This document shows, piece after piece, positions 1 through 10,168 of a stretch of DNA of 64,000 nucleotides (positions are counted from its first letter, which is position 1; each line of letters starts with the position of its first letter). Origin of the DNA: Ceratopteris richardii (lineage: Eukaryota; Streptophyta; Polypodiopsida; Polypodiales; Pteridaceae). The notes under the pieces are model-generated. The model did no database searches. It saw only the letters and a list, made by a program, of their open reading frames with translations, and had not been told where the DNA came from. The position numbers and the translations under genes were made by a program. The DNA lies in contig CM035441.1 in assembly GCA_020310875.1 (NCBI GenBank), positions 85,624,277 to 85,688,276 of the forward strand, read 5' to 3'.

Positions 1-12
1 CTTTTCCAGTGT

Positions 13-1911
13 CTAAAGCCACTCGGGTGCTTCCACTTCCAAGGTGTCTAGTCCCTCTGAGGTTCGTTGCCCGCCTGGCATCGGCATAGGAACATACGGT
101 TCTTCGTACGAATCATCTACCTCAATAGGGACCAACTCTTCTGGCTCTGGTTCTACTACTGGAGAGGGCTGCCTCTCGTATGTCAGTAACCTCTTTTGTA
201 ATTCTGCCACCTGCTCAGTTAAGGCCTTTACCTCGTCTGAGGTAGAGGTTGATGGGACACTCGTCGGTTGTTCTTCCTGTTCCTTAAGTCTGCTCCGTAG
301 TGTGTCACGTTCTCTTTCCAAGTCATCATGGGCTTCCAGGAGATCTGCATAGCTTTCCAAAATGGTTTTCATCGTCTCCGAGGGAACTGCTTTGAACTGC
401 TCTGGATCTATCTCGTGGGGAGAGCCTTCCATTGCCGCTTCCAGATTCTCTTCATTTTGTTTCTGCAGTCTCTTGTTCTCTTCAAGTGCCGTGGCCATAT
501 GTTTCCTGAGTAGCGCCAAGTTACGTCTGACTCGTAGGTTATCGGCCTGGTATACTTCGAGCAAGGCTTCTAGTTGTTTGACACCTGATTCTTTCGATGG
601 TTGGGGTGCCTCCAGTAGTGTTTGGTGAGCCTGCTCAAGCGTTGTATAACGTTGATTCACATCTGCATTTTCCTCTTCAAGAATTGTAAGTTGCCTTTGT
701 AAGTTCTGGTGATTTGTTGTCAGTTGTTGATACCGGTCGTCAAGAGCTCTGTACTCATTCTGAAGCTGATATACACATTGATTTAATGCTAGAAATATAC
801 TATTTACATTAAATAATGCAGGGAGGGGTGAAGATGCAGGGGGAATGGGGGCGCGAAAGGAAGTTGTGAATGATGTGGATGCAAGTGGAGATGTGGGTGG
901 AGGGGGTATGGGAGATGGAGGTGGCGTGGGGGGAGGGAGCGGTGCAGTGGCATGAGATGTTTCCGTAGTGTCAAATGTTTGAGTGACCGTGTAGATGGGG
1001 ATCGTGGGTGGGGTGGATGTGACGTTGGTGAAGAGAGTGGTGAAAGTGGGCATGGTGACTCCCCCGAATTGGATTCTCGGAGAGAGTGGAATTCCCATGA
1101 CGATTGTGGTGGTAGTGGACGTGGTGGTGATAGTGTCATGTGGTGGAGTGAGTTGTGTAGTGAGAGGTGGGGAGGGTGGTGACAATGGTGCTTCCTGATG
1201 TTTGTCTGCTTGCGTTGTATCCACTGGTGCTGATACGTTGATATGAATTTGTTTCCCAGACCTCATGGGACGGGCGGGAACCCTTTTCTCAAATCGGTGA
1301 ATGTAGGCCATTGCCTCATGAATGGCCTCATCCAATCCTACTGCATCTGCATGTAGGTTGATGGACTCGATGAACATATCATCCACACCTTCCTCTGCCA
1401 GCAATTGGTTCATGATTTTCTTGCCTGCTTCCAGTGACATTTTATGTTGTTCTTGAACTAGCTGCATGGTTCGATATAGTCTTTTTATTTGTGCCGAATA
1501 CGCGGGGGCTCTTGCTAACTCTGAAAGTTCATCATACTCTTGTTCTTCGTAGGCTTCTTCCTCTTGTTCGGTCTCTTGTTCATCGACGTCGACTTCTACA
1601 ACTTGCGGTCGGGTGGGGGCTGATGTTGTTGTATGGGGTTGTGGTTCTTGAGCTCGCTCTGTTTCCGTCTCTAGATTAGAGTCGTAGATTAATCTAGCCA
1701 CTTCTTCATCAGTGAGATCATTGAGAGTAAAGCCCTGTGGAAATTCCAAATCTGATGGGACGGGTGGAAACACCAGATTGGGTCCCTCTGTACTTGGTCT
1801 TGGTAGCCGAATGGTGAATGGTCTAATGCGTCGTGTCTGGGGAGGGGTAATTTCTGGTGTAGTGGTGGCTCCCCTTGGTTGAGCGCAGGGTAATTGGACT
1901 CCCCCTCTCAT
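13..1911 (-). CDS. Accessory retroelement protein, acidic/proline-rich/coiled coil (632 aa)
   Basis: The function is not recognised. The order is a proline- and threonine-rich N-terminus, a strongly acidic stretch (about residues 108-130, many E and Q), a helical segment (about 135-210), a long low-complexity P/T/S-rich block (about 225-355), then heptad-like coiled coil (about 370-570, rich in Q, L, E and R) and an acidic tail. This resembles gag-like or structural accessory proteins of plant Gypsy elements; that is inference. The ATG directly follows the UAG stop of the upstream 337-aa ORF in the same frame, so readthrough would give one protein of about 970 aa. A decayed homologue with matching proline-rich and coiled-coil parts lies at about 21,500-22,650 on the plus strand. 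The frame is fully open, which argues for relative youth. Confidence 0.7.
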   Translation of the reverse strand: MRGGVQLPCAQPRGATTTPEITPPQTRRIRPFTIRLPRPSTEGPNLVFPPVPSDLEFPQGFTLNDLTDEEVARLIYDSNLETETERAQEPQPHTTTSAPTRPQVVEVDVDEQETEQEEEAYEEQEYDELSELARAPAYSAQIKRLYRTMQLVQEQHKMSLEAGKKIMNQLLAEEGVDDMFIESINLHADAVGLDEAIHEAMAYIHRFEKRVPARPMRSGKQIHINVSAPVDTTQADKHQEAPLSPPSPPLTTQLTPPHDTITTTSTTTTIVMGIPLSPRIQFGGVTMPTFTTLFTNVTSTPPTIPIYTVTQTFDTTETSHATAPLPPPTPPPSPIPPPPTSPLASTSFTTSFRAPIPPASSPLPALFNVNSIFLALNQCVYQLQNEYRALDDRYQQLTTNHQNLQRQLTILEEENADVNQRYTTLEQAHQTLLEAPQPSKESGVKQLEALLEVYQADNLRVRRNLALLRKHMATALEENKRLQKQNEENLEAAMEGSPHEIDPEQFKAVPSETMKTILESYADLLEAHDDLERERDTLRSRLKEQEEQPTSVPSTSTSDEVKALTEQVAELQKRLLTYERQPSPVVEPEPEELVPIEVDDSYEEPYVPMPMPGGQRTSEGLDTLEVEAPEWL

Positions 1912-2925
1912 CTACTTTGATGGAGGACCTGCCGCTGATAGCCTTCTCTGGAACTCCTGGGCTCGGGACCATACGAGTGCCCGCTGAATAGGCACGTCAT
2001 AGGCTAGACACCGATAGATTATCTTGGTCAAAGCACAACACCCGTGGAGCACATTTTTCTGCTTCTTGTTCCACCGTTGATGGGCTAGGTGAATCTGATC
2101 TATGATCCAATGTGGTACGTTGATAGGGAGGCTTTCTGTCTCTGCCAAATACAAGCTAAACCATATCTTCTTTGGGGGCATGGTGAATCTTTCCTGGGCG
2201 GGGAAAGCAAAATGTTGCATGACGGTCCGTAGGTGAAGAGCAATGGTCGGTGTCATTGCTACCATATCCTTCAGCTTATTGAGATCTTTATGTTTCATTT
2301 TGCCTGGAACCATTGTTTCCTTTTCAGTAGGAATGTGCATACCATACATGCCCAATGCTTCTCGTACCAGGTTGAGGGTTAGTTTGAATCTTTTAAGTTC
2401 GTGGCCCGGCAACAGTGAGGGTAACACAAAGGTGCTGTCGCCTCCCTTGGCCCTGCTCGGAGTGATGGTACTGATAAGATAAGAACAACGTAAGAAATCC
2501 GGCTTTGGTAAGTGGGCCCTGAAATAACTGTCCAAGCCAGCTTTGGTCCATACTGAACGCATGACTTCGGCATCCTGATAGCTCTCAAATTCGCGCGTGA
2601 AAAAATGGTAGCGTCCCCATTTACCATTAAACTCCAATTCAGCTTCCCAAAAATAGGTTCCATCACCCAATGGTCCTGCAACATCACTGAACCAATGAGC
2701 GTGTTTGCCCACTTGAGAGGTGTGCCCCTGGGGAGGATCCTGAACTGGGAGTACATGCACAGCTTGAAGTTCTTGCGGTCTTTCGGTGAGATGTGGTTCG
2801 AGGAGGAGTGTTTCTATATCCACAATCTGTGCGCTGGATCCGGCGTGAGAACTGGAACCTCCGGCTTCTGCCATGGCACTGCTTGCTTGTTGGTTCTGTG
2901 AGAATATAGAACCATGTGTTAACAT
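1912..2925 (-). CDS. Accessory retroelement ORF (337 aa), plant-transposon-protein-like
   Basis: A fully open frame with no signal peptide or membrane segment. The central and C-terminal parts (WFSLYLAETESLPINV, then WIIDQIH and a run ending near Y-R-C-L-A-Y) follow the pattern of ORF1 proteins of Athila-type elements, often called putative plant transposon proteins. That match is from memory of the pattern and not a search. It stops with UAG at 1912-1914, and the next codon is the ATG of the 632-aa ORF. The decayed plus-strand copy at about 19,650-20,460 keeps recognisable blocks, for example LPSLLxxxxxKRFKLTxxLVREA. The upstream protease ORF ends 178 bp earlier in another frame. Confidence 0.65.
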   Translation of the reverse strand: MLTHGSIFSQNQQASSAMAEAGGSSSHAGSSAQIVDIETLLLEPHLTERPQELQAVHVLPVQDPPQGHTSQVGKHAHWFSDVAGPLGDGTYFWEAELEFNGKWGRYHFFTREFESYQDAEVMRSVWTKAGLDSYFRAHLPKPDFLRCSYLISTITPSRAKGGDSTFVLPSLLPGHELKRFKLTLNLVREALGMYGMHIPTEKETMVPGKMKHKDLNKLKDMVAMTPTIALHLRTVMQHFAFPAQERFTMPPKKIWFSLYLAETESLPINVPHWIIDQIHLAHQRWNKKQKNVLHGCCALTKIIYRCLAYDVPIQRALVWSRAQEFQRRLSAAGPPSK

Positions 2926-3103
2926 TGTAATGGACAGAATAAACCCGTTGTTGTCCCCGTTACAACATTAACATGAGGTAGATGATGAGTCAGTGGTTAG
3001 TAAGTGCACGATCACAATGTGTGTAGTTAATGCCTGGATAGTCCTAGGAGCTAGATGGAAAGATGCACTGTCTGACTATTGCAGTTAGTAAGTGGAGATG
3101 AAT

Positions 3104-4516
3104 TCACAGATTGGGGTCGGGGGGTTTATTACAAGTCTTCGGTTGCCAAACACCATGGATGGCTTTTGGTCCTGGTTTCGTGGAGACTCGGGAGGGTTGC
3201 ATGAGTGATTCTGCTGGGAGTTGTTGTGTCATTGGGACCCATCTACGAGTGAGTCTGTGCGTGCTTCTAGGTGGCAGTGTGTTCGAGTGTATCAGACAAG
3301 AGTGGGTAGCGACTGCTTGACCGAGTGAACCCTGTCGTGTATGATGTGAATCGTGTGGGGTTAGTTGAGCCCGCAAGCAAGCCTTAGGCACCCAAATTTG
3401 TCTTGATTGTGGGTCAGCCTTCATCGACTTCTTGGGTACCCAAATAGATTTTATTTTCTCCACCGAGGTTTTAGGAGTCCTCTTATTAGCATCAAGTTGT
3501 TGATTACTAATAGGAAGTTGAGACCATTGTTGCAGCTTAGTTACGGCCGGCAGCTCGTCTTTCCGCACCCACATTTGTTTCGTCGGCTGAGTTGTTCTGC
3601 TTCGCACGTTCTTTTGGTCTCTCGCCTGGAGAGTCTTCAGTGATTGATCTGCCCTTAGTTGCTGCCTCCTTCTGGCCTTTGGAAAAGAAGGGAGTTCCAT
3701 TGTGGTTCTGACTCCTTTTTTGAGATCTTCATTCTTCTGCATCACATAGCCTTGGACAAGAACAACATGGTCAACTTCATGTGCACCCCTGGAGGGACCA
3801 GGAGTCCGTGTCTTCTCTAGTTCCTTGAGTGCTCCATTATTTAACTCAATCATAATTCTAGTTTGATTCACCCATACCTGAAGAAGTCCACTTCTTAGGT
3901 TTAAGTTGACTGCTTGGTCATAGATCCAGTCTTGACCCAAGACAAGGGGTTCCGTGAGGTCCTCGTCTTGACATACTAGTACTTTAACTGTCATTGCCTC
4001 ATCATGAATATAGAGGGGAAGTTCCACCTTGCCCATGCAAGGGGTTTCCACACCTCCCAATCCTATGAGATATGCTTCCACAGGATTGACAGTTAATTGC
4101 AACTCTTGACAGTAAGACAATTTAACATCACTAGTGGCTGCACCTGAGTCAATCAAGGCTCTTACAGTCCTTGCACTCTTTCCTTGTCCTATATCTAAGG
4201 TTATGAAAGGACGTCGATCAGTTATCCTATGTGAGCTAACATCGGAAACTTCACACATAGCCACGTCATATCCTTGATCTGCATATGCATCTTGCCTAGG
4301 GTGCTCTCTACCTTGTCTTCTTAATTTCATTCTTCGTATGCGCTCTAGGGCTTCTGCTTGAGCTTCCTCTCGAATTCGCTTTTCTTCCTCTTTGCGTTTC
4401 TTAGCAGTATTGAGTCGACTTAGCATTTCTTCTGTGAGAGGTTCCTGATACAACTTGACTCTGCACCCACTAATGTAACTTGGAAGAACATCGCCTTCTA
4501 ATGTGGCTAGTTGCAC
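3104..4516 (-). CDS. Integrase tail fused to a retropepsin-like aspartic protease (470 codons)
   Basis: The frame opens with GTG, not ATG. Its first residues (VQLATLEGDVLPSYISGCR) look like the C-terminus of a Gypsy integrase, so it is probably the shifted continuation of the integrase frame. A basic K/R/E helix follows (about residues 33-70), then a retropepsin-like domain with the active-site motif ALIDSGAA (about residue 115) and a later LGQDWIYDQ segment. The C-terminal 200 residues are basic and carry five spaced copies of a W-V-P-K-like motif (WVRK, WVPK, WVPK, WVPM, WQPK). A protease located after integrase is unusual, because Gypsy elements normally carry it between gag and RT. It could serve as a second protease or as a domesticated binding module; neither is shown. 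Confidence 0.7.
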   Translation of the reverse strand: MQLATLEGDVLPSYISGCRVKLYQEPLTEEMLSRLNTAKKRKEEEKRIREEAQAEALERIRRMKLRRQGREHPRQDAYADQGYDVAMCEVSDVSSHRITDRRPFITLDIGQGKSARTVRALIDSGAATSDVKLSYCQELQLTVNPVEAYLIGLGGVETPCMGKVELPLYIHDEAMTVKVLVCQDEDLTEPLVLGQDWIYDQAVNLNLRSGLLQVWVNQTRIMIELNNGALKELEKTRTPGPSRGAHEVDHVVLVQGYVMQKNEDLKKGVRTTMELPSFPKARRRQQLRADQSLKTLQARDQKNVRSRTTQPTKQMWVRKDELPAVTKLQQWSQLPISNQQLDANKRTPKTSVEKIKSIWVPKKSMKADPQSRQIWVPKACLRAQLTPHDSHHTRQGSLGQAVATHSCLIHSNTLPPRSTHRLTRRWVPMTQQLPAESLMQPSRVSTKPGPKAIHGVWQPKTCNKPPDPNL

Positions 4517-4563
4517 TGCTCCACTTGTTGAGATTCTGCTCCACTAGTTGCACTGCTCCACTT
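4507..4563. repeat. 20-bp direct repeat at the integrase/protease junction
   Basis: The 20-mer CTAGTTGCACTGCTCCACTT occurs at 4507-4526 and again at 4544-4563, a period of 37 bp. It sits exactly where the integrase frame is lost and the protease frame begins, so a small duplication/deletion event probably caused the frame change. Confidence 0.9.
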
Positions 4564-5613
4564 CTTTAGTTTCCTCGCATGTTGCTTCAGTGTGTAGACT
4601 AAAACTAAGTCGCCTGCCTTTAAACCCTTATCCTTAACGTGGGCATCAAAGTATGCCTTCTGTTGTTTCTTTGCTGCATATATCCCTGCAGCTGCCCTCA
4701 GTCTTGTTTCTCCTAATCGTTCCAGGTCAAAAAGTCTAGAGGATAGTTCATGACCCGTCCATTCGTGCTCTTGTGCTACTTTCAATGTAGGTATCAGAAA
4801 GTCTAAAGGTAGCACTGCATTTTGGCCAAATACCATCTGAAAGGGGGTGGCTTGGAGTACCGTTTTGTAGGCGACTCGGTATGCCCAAACAACATGGTGT
4901 AGCTGTTTGTCCCAATCAGAGTGTTTATTGTTCACTAATTTCGTCAATACGTTGCATAAGATCTTGTTGGTGCTCTCAGCCTGGCCATTTGCTTGAGGGT
5001 GATAGGGGGCAGATTTCTTATGAACTACCAAGAATTCTTGGAGTAGATTTTCAATTACTTCGTTCAAGAAGTGAGTGCCTCTATCACTAACTAGCTCTAT
5101 AGGTAGCCCGTATCTAGTAAACACATTCTCAAATAAAAACTTAGCTGTTGTTTGAGCATCGTTCTTCGTTGTGGCTTTTACCTCTACCCACTTTGTTAGA
5201 TAGTCTGTCGCAACAATGATATATTCTGCATGGGAACCCTTAGCTGGGGGATTAATAGGACCTACGAAGTCTAGTCCCCACTTAGAGAATGCACGTCCAC
5301 CCATCATAGGTTTCAGTGGCATCTCATCTTTACGTATAGGATACTGAGTTCTCTGACAGACATCACAGCGTTTCACATAGGTATGTGCATCCATGTGAAG
5401 GGTCGGCCACCAGAAACCCGCAAATAGTATTGCCTTGATCACCCGATCTGGTCCAAAGTGTCCTCCTGCTACACCTTGGTGAGTAGTTTCCAAGATCTTT
5501 AGATATTCACTTTCATGGACACATAGCCTCAGGTAACCATCTTTACCACGCTTGTATAGATTATCACCAATGAGTGAGTAATCCTGGGCTTCTTGTTCTA
5601 AACTCCCAAGATA
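4507..5613 (-). CDS. Gypsy integrase (partial, 3' shifted)
   Basis: Integrase inserts element cDNA into host DNA. The ATG-initiated frame runs 5493-4507, but the same frame is open up to 5613 and the upstream codons fit the family (LYKRGKDGYLRLC). Visible are the HHCC zinc finger (H-x-G-x-x-GGHFG...CDVCQR), the catalytic core D in WGLDFVGP, D in LVSDRGTHF and E in NGQAESTNK, and a LPLDFLIPTL/chromatin-side tail. After HARKLKKW the frame departs from the family and stops. The expected linking segment before VQLATLEG is missing and a 20-bp direct repeat lies at that point. The next ORF overlaps by 10 bases in another frame. Confidence 0.85.
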   Translation of the reverse strand, partial: YLGSLEQEAQDYSLIGDNLYKRGKDGYLRLCVHESEYLKILETTHQGVAGGHFGPDRVIKAILFAGFWWPTLHMDAHTYVKRCDVCQRTQYPIRKDEMPLKPMMGGRAFSKWGLDFVGPINPPAKGSHAEYIIVATDYLTKWVEVKATTKNDAQTTAKFLFENVFTRYGLPIELVSDRGTHFLNEVIENLLQEFLVVHKKSAPYHPQANGQAESTNKILCNVLTKLVNNKHSDWDKQLHHVVWAYRVAYKTVLQATPFQMVFGQNAVLPLDFLIPTLKVAQEHEWTGHELSSRLFDLERLGETRLRAAAGIYAAKKQQKAYFDAHVKDKGLKAGDLVLVYTLKQHARKLKKWSSATSGAESQQVEQCN

Positions 5614-5639
5614 TCACATGGCAATGTGCCAAATAAAAA

Positions 5640-6807
5640 TGAATACCTTTTTAGCATAGTAGATAGAAAACCATTCATCTTATTGGAACTAGGATAGGGC
5701 ACTACAATCAAGATGATTAGAGCAATGATTGATTTAGGAGCTGCCACAACATCCATTAGGTATTCATGTTGTCAAGACATGTAGATACAATTGAATCCAA
5801 TTGAGGCTTACCTCAAAGGATTAGGGGGAGTGGAAACCCCTTGCATTGGTGAGGTGGAAGTTCCTATCCTCTTACATGATGTCCCCTTGATAGTAAAGCT
5901 ATTAGTTAGCCATGATGAAAATCTCACAAAACCTTTGATATTGGTCCAATATTGGATCTACCACCACACGATCGACTTGAACCTTCAAAGAAGCCTTCTT
6001 CATGTTTGGTTTAATAAGCAATGCCTCATAGTAGAACGCTGAAGACTCTCGGGCCCTTTGATTTTGAGTCCACCCACTATGCATGTACACCTAATTTTGT
6101 TGTGTAGAACGTTTCATCTCTTGATGGATAGCTCATGTAGGTGTTGGAGAACTCTTCTTTTCCAAGTAAAAGACTAATGACAAAACCGCATCAAATGAAG
6201 AAACAACATCAATATAACCACATGGAACAATGGTCACCAACAAACTTTCAAGAAAACTAGCAAGAAAATCAAGCCATTCTTGGTATAAGGTAGGAGTGGG
6301 TGAAGAAAGTTGAACAGCCAACAATTCTACCAAAACCATCACCTTCGAAAATGCCCTCTTCACATTTGGGTTACTAAATAATGCCTCATAGTAGATCTTA
6401 AAACAGGTCATGCAAGTGTTGAAGCCCCCTTCTTTTCCAAACAAAATTTTGATGAAAAATTGCATAAAAAATTAGTATAACCACAAAAAATAATTTTGGC
6501 CTATGACCTTGCAAGAAAACTAAGATGAAAATTAAGCTATTCTAGATATGAAGCAGATGTGGGTGAAGGAAAGTGAACAGCTGACTCCTCCAATAAAACC
6601 ATCAATGACACAACAAAAGAGTTAAGCACATCAAAGGCAAAGACTTGACATGAAGGAAGGACATCAACCACTAATTGTTTTACAAATTGGGATCCCCATG
6701 CAGTCAAAGATGACAAGCCCTAATAGCTCATATTTTTGTTGCTAAGACTTGTTTGTAGGGTCATATGTCTTCTCTAAATCACTACCTTACGAATCTCCAA
6801 GACTTCT
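5640..6807 (+). pseudogene. Relic of the protease module (left part, before Copia A)
   Basis: A plus-strand translation around 5,700-6,042 aligns with the minus-strand protease at 3104-4516: NPIEAYLKGLGGVETPC against NPVEAYLIGLGGVETPC, followed by a degraded ILVQYWIYHHTIDLNL segment. The active-site region just upstream is broken. The rest to 6,807 has no clear frame. Sequence resumes after Copia A at 19,251 with a WVPK-type motif, and the spacing with Copia A removed fits the minus-strand copy. It is a dead copy of the same accessory module. Confidence 0.7.
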
Positions 6808-7840
6808 TGTTGGTGCAGGGCAATCAACAATTGAAGTTTTTTATGAAGAATTGAAGTCAAGGACTGAAGAAAAGATCAAGTTATGAAGCATAAGGAAGTG
6901 CATATTCAGAAGATGAAGATGTGTACACATATGTACATTAATTCAGAGATAGTTCACTTATACTTTTGTATAGTCATAAGCTTGTAAATATTTGACTATA
7001 TATACAAAGGAAAAATGTCAGGGCAAATGTATGAGAGTACAGAATACAAGAATTCAGAAGAATTTGGTGTGATTAGACACTTGAGAAGTATGAAGATTAG
7101 CTCTCTCATCCAGATGTAAAGTTTTCTAGTAATGGAAGAAAAACTGCTTCCGATGTTTCTGTGCATTCTCCTTCTATGCTTGATCATTTCAAGAATCCTT
7201 TTGTAGACATCTAGTTCCATAGTTAATGAGTCTATGGTTAAAGTTTGAGAGCCTAATTGTAAACAAGCTGTGAGAATTATGAGTAGGAACATTCATATGT
7301 GAAGAAGTGTTCACTGTTTTCTGAGACAGGTGCAATCTCGATGGTCAAAGATTTGATCATTTCTCAGTGCACAGGTTAAAGTTTTGCATGAATGAGGAGT
7401 CAAAATCTAAGTTGGAAGGTAAGCCATCTATGGCTAAAAGCATTTGAATAAACGGGTTCTAGATTGAGAGAACCAAGTGTTAGAAGTTACAGGTGTCTAA
7501 ATCGACCTCTCCGAAGAGTAGTTCTAGACATAGGTGACTTGTTGAGATCATTTCTTAAGATCTACTGAGTCTTTTGGAATGTTTTAACTTGGAGAAAGTG
7601 CGCAAACTATAGATGACACCTTGTGCAAAGTTTTATAAAAAACTTTACACATTTGATAAGTCAATGAGAGAAATATGTGCAGCAGACTTTCTGTAGAATC
7701 ATCTTCTTCACAGTTTATCCAAAATCTTTATAATTGATCATTAATCCTCCAAATTGGTGAATGTTTTGAGTTACTCTTGATATAGAGGTGCTCTAACTTC
7801 AAGAGTAGCTTGTACTTTTGGAGATTAACCCTCTCCATTA
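6808..7840 (+). repeat. 5' LTR of Copia A
   Basis: 1,033 bp, starting TGTTGG. The original terminal CA is mutated to TA. It is nearly collinear with 18217-19250, with scattered substitutions. It contains the TATA-like octamer TATATATA at 6997-7004. Confidence 0.95.
6997..7004 (+). promoter_or_regulatory. TATA-like box in Copia A 5' LTR
   Basis: TATATATA within ACTATATATACAAAGG, at the expected U3 position of the LTR. The same string is at 18407-18414 in the 3' LTR. Confidence 0.5.
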
Positions 7841-7841
7841 G

Positions 7842-7853
7842 TGGTATCACAGC
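7842..7853 (+). promoter_or_regulatory. Primer binding site of Copia A
   Basis: TGGTATCACAGC starts one base after the 5' LTR. It matches the complement of the 3' end of initiator tRNA-Met (TGGTATCAGAGC) except at one base. Confidence 0.85.
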
Positions 7854-8057
7854 AGGAAACATCCAAATTGAAGAAAGGAGCATCCCGACTGCTAGAGTAA
7901 GAATTCAACATCTGAAGATTCAAAAGGTGAAAGCTTGAGAGAAAGCTTGAGAAGGAGACCATACAACATCAACGAAGACAAAAGGACTATCATTCGAAGT
8001 AAAGGTACATCTATTACTCATAAAGTTTGAAGAATACAATACACAGGTGAAGAAAAG

Positions 8058-10168
8058 ATGGGAGATTCTCTTCAGATAGAGAAGTTGGATAGAGAGAACT
8101 ATCCAGCATGGTCAATGAGGATGGAAGCTCATCTTATGAGCAAAGATGTGATAAGTTATATCACAAGTGAAGAAGAAAAGCCTCCGTTCAGAGATCCTAG
8201 TGTTCCAACTAGGGAGGAATTATCAGATTTGAAGACTTGGATGAAGAAAGATGCGCAAGCTAGGAGCATTATCTACATGGCAGTTAATGACTACTTGCTA
8301 CCTCACATTAGAGGTTTTGAAAGTGCAAGTGATATATGGAATGCTTGGAAGAGCATTTCCAAAACACTACAAAGACAAGGAAGGCATCCTTGTGGGCAGA
8401 ATTTACCACTTTCAAGAAGAAGGCTTCTCAATTCATCTCAGATTATGTAACAAGGATAAAGGACATTGCACATGCATTAGGAGCAGTTGATGAAGACATT
8501 GAGGAGGATACATTGGTAAGGCAAATCCTCATAGGTTTAAGAGGTGATGACAAATGGAAGCCATTCATTTTGTCTACTGAATTATCACTTGATCATTTCA
8601 CTCCTGATTTAAATCAGTTGCTAGGACATATGCTAACCTTTGAGCAGGATGTCAAAGGTGAAAGTGATAAGAGTACAGGTCATGCAATGTATTCAAAGGA
8701 TAAGAAGAAGAATATCAAAGGGAAGCAACAAGTAAATGAAGATGAAGGTACAACTAGCCAAGCCAACTTACTACGAGGAAGAGAAGGTGGCAAAGGTAGA
8801 GGAAGAAGCATGAGTAATAAAGATGGAGTTAAAGCTTGCTGGATTTGTGGTAAGACAAATCACTTAGCTAATGATTGTTGGCATAATACTCAGAATAATG
8901 GTGGATATAATAAAAATTTTAATTCAAGAGGAAGAGGTGGCAAAAATCAAAGAGGTAATTTTGGAGGTAGAGGTAGTAGAGGTTACTTTGGAAGAAATGC
9001 AGGTAGAGGATTCCAAAGTCAACAATACAACAATACCTAATACAATTATGCTTCACATCAGAAGGAGGATTCAACATTGATAATGAATGCAACTTGTGAA
9101 AGGCAAAGTGAAGACCAAAGAGTCTTCTACATTGACTCAGGGTGTAGCAATCACCTGAGTGGCAGCATAGCTTTGATGACTGATTTGGAGAATAAGATAA
9201 CTAATCATGTTGTTCAAACAGGTGACAATACAAAGCATAATGTGAAGTCAATTGGATTAGTGAAGGCTAAGGATGGAAGTACTCTCTTGAGTAAGGTTTT
9301 GTATGTTCCTACAATTCCTAAGAATCTGATAAGTGTATGCCAAATTGTTGAAAAAAGGTTATGAAGTTAGGTTCACTAATGAAGGAGTGTTTGTGGAAGA
9401 CCCTAGCAATGGGTATAAACAAATTGTTTCTAGGAAGAAAGAAGGAAGATTGTTCACATTGAAGATCCAAGGTAATGTTGGTCATGCTTTGTTCACTTAT
9501 GGAGGACATAAGATCTCTGAGTTAGATCTTTGGCATAAGAGGCTTGGACATTTCAATGAAAGAGGTATCAAACATAAGGTCAATAATGGTTCAGTGCTTG
9601 GATTGCCTGATGTTGCAGGTCAACATATGACATATAGATGTGAGGCATGTCCATTAGGTAAGGCTCATAAGCAATCTTATTCCAAGCATGGTGTTATGTA
9701 TTCAGAGAAGCTTGAGTTGGTACACACAGATGTAAGGGAACCATCAAAGGATTTCAGTATCAATGGTTCAAGGTATTATGTGATTTATGTTGATGATGCT
9801 ACCAGATGGATCACTATCTATGTGATCAAAGATAAGTCAGAGGTATTCAATACATTCAAACATTATCATGTGTATGCAGAGAGAATTAAAGGTCATAAGT
9901 TGAAGAGACTAAGGTCAGATGGAGGGGGAGAGTATTTCTCTAATGAGTTCAGTGATTACTTATGGAAAGCAGGTATAAAAGGGAAATTACTTGCATGTAA
10001 TCTCCTCAACAAAATGGTGTAGCAGAAAGGAGGAATAGAACTCTTGTTGAGTTTGCAAGATCCATGATGAAGGAGAAAAATTGCCCAAATTATTTGTGGG
10101 CTGAGGCTGTAAATACAGCTACATATTTGGTCAATAGATTACCATGTAAAGCTTTGTAGGGTATGACA
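8058..10168 (+). pseudogene. Copia A gag-pol, 5' half (gag, protease, integrase)
   Basis: The start codon is at 8058 (MGDSLQIEKLDREN), closely matching Copia C. A frameshift near 8,340 moves to the frame of 8336-9040. That frame carries the UBN2-type gag and the zinc knuckle CWICGKTNHLANDC. A TAA at 9038-9040 interrupts it, then protease FYIDSGCSNHLSG follows. A further shift in an A-run near 9,350 leads to the pre-integrase HKRLGHF and integrase D residues (LVHTDV, LRSDGGGEYFS). Another break near 9,990 precedes the third acidic residue (AERRNR). The gene is cut by Copia B inside the segment encoding LPCKAL...TPYEAWWGKRP. No functional product is expected. Confidence 0.9.

Larger units (their letters stand above)
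1..5613 (-). mobile_element. Truncated Gypsy-like LTR retroelement with accessory ORFs
   Basis: On the minus strand the order is integrase, aspartic protease, a 337-codon ORF and a 632-codon ORF. Integrase, with its HHCC finger and DDE core, identifies a Ty3/Gypsy-type element. No RT or RNase H precedes it: the integrase frame opens just after a TGA at 5614-5616, where sequence of opposite orientation begins. The left end leaves the window, so no LTR is visible. A protease and two ORFs placed after integrase are not the usual gag-PR-RT-RH-IN order. The same protease/ORF/ORF set appears, decayed, on the plus strand at 5,640-22,650, so the arrangement is probably inherited and not a one-off rearrangement. 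Confidence 0.75.

Noticed and set aside
952-1198. Glycine/serine-rich plus-strand frames
   Set aside because: They are shadows of the proline/threonine-rich part of the minus-strand 632-aa ORF.
7842-7853. Possible tRNA fragment
   Set aside because: It is a 12-base primer binding site following an LTR, with no tRNA fold.
8058-8450. Separate short host gene at the start of Copia A
   Set aside because: It is the gag N-terminus, continued after a frameshift, and matches Copia C gag.
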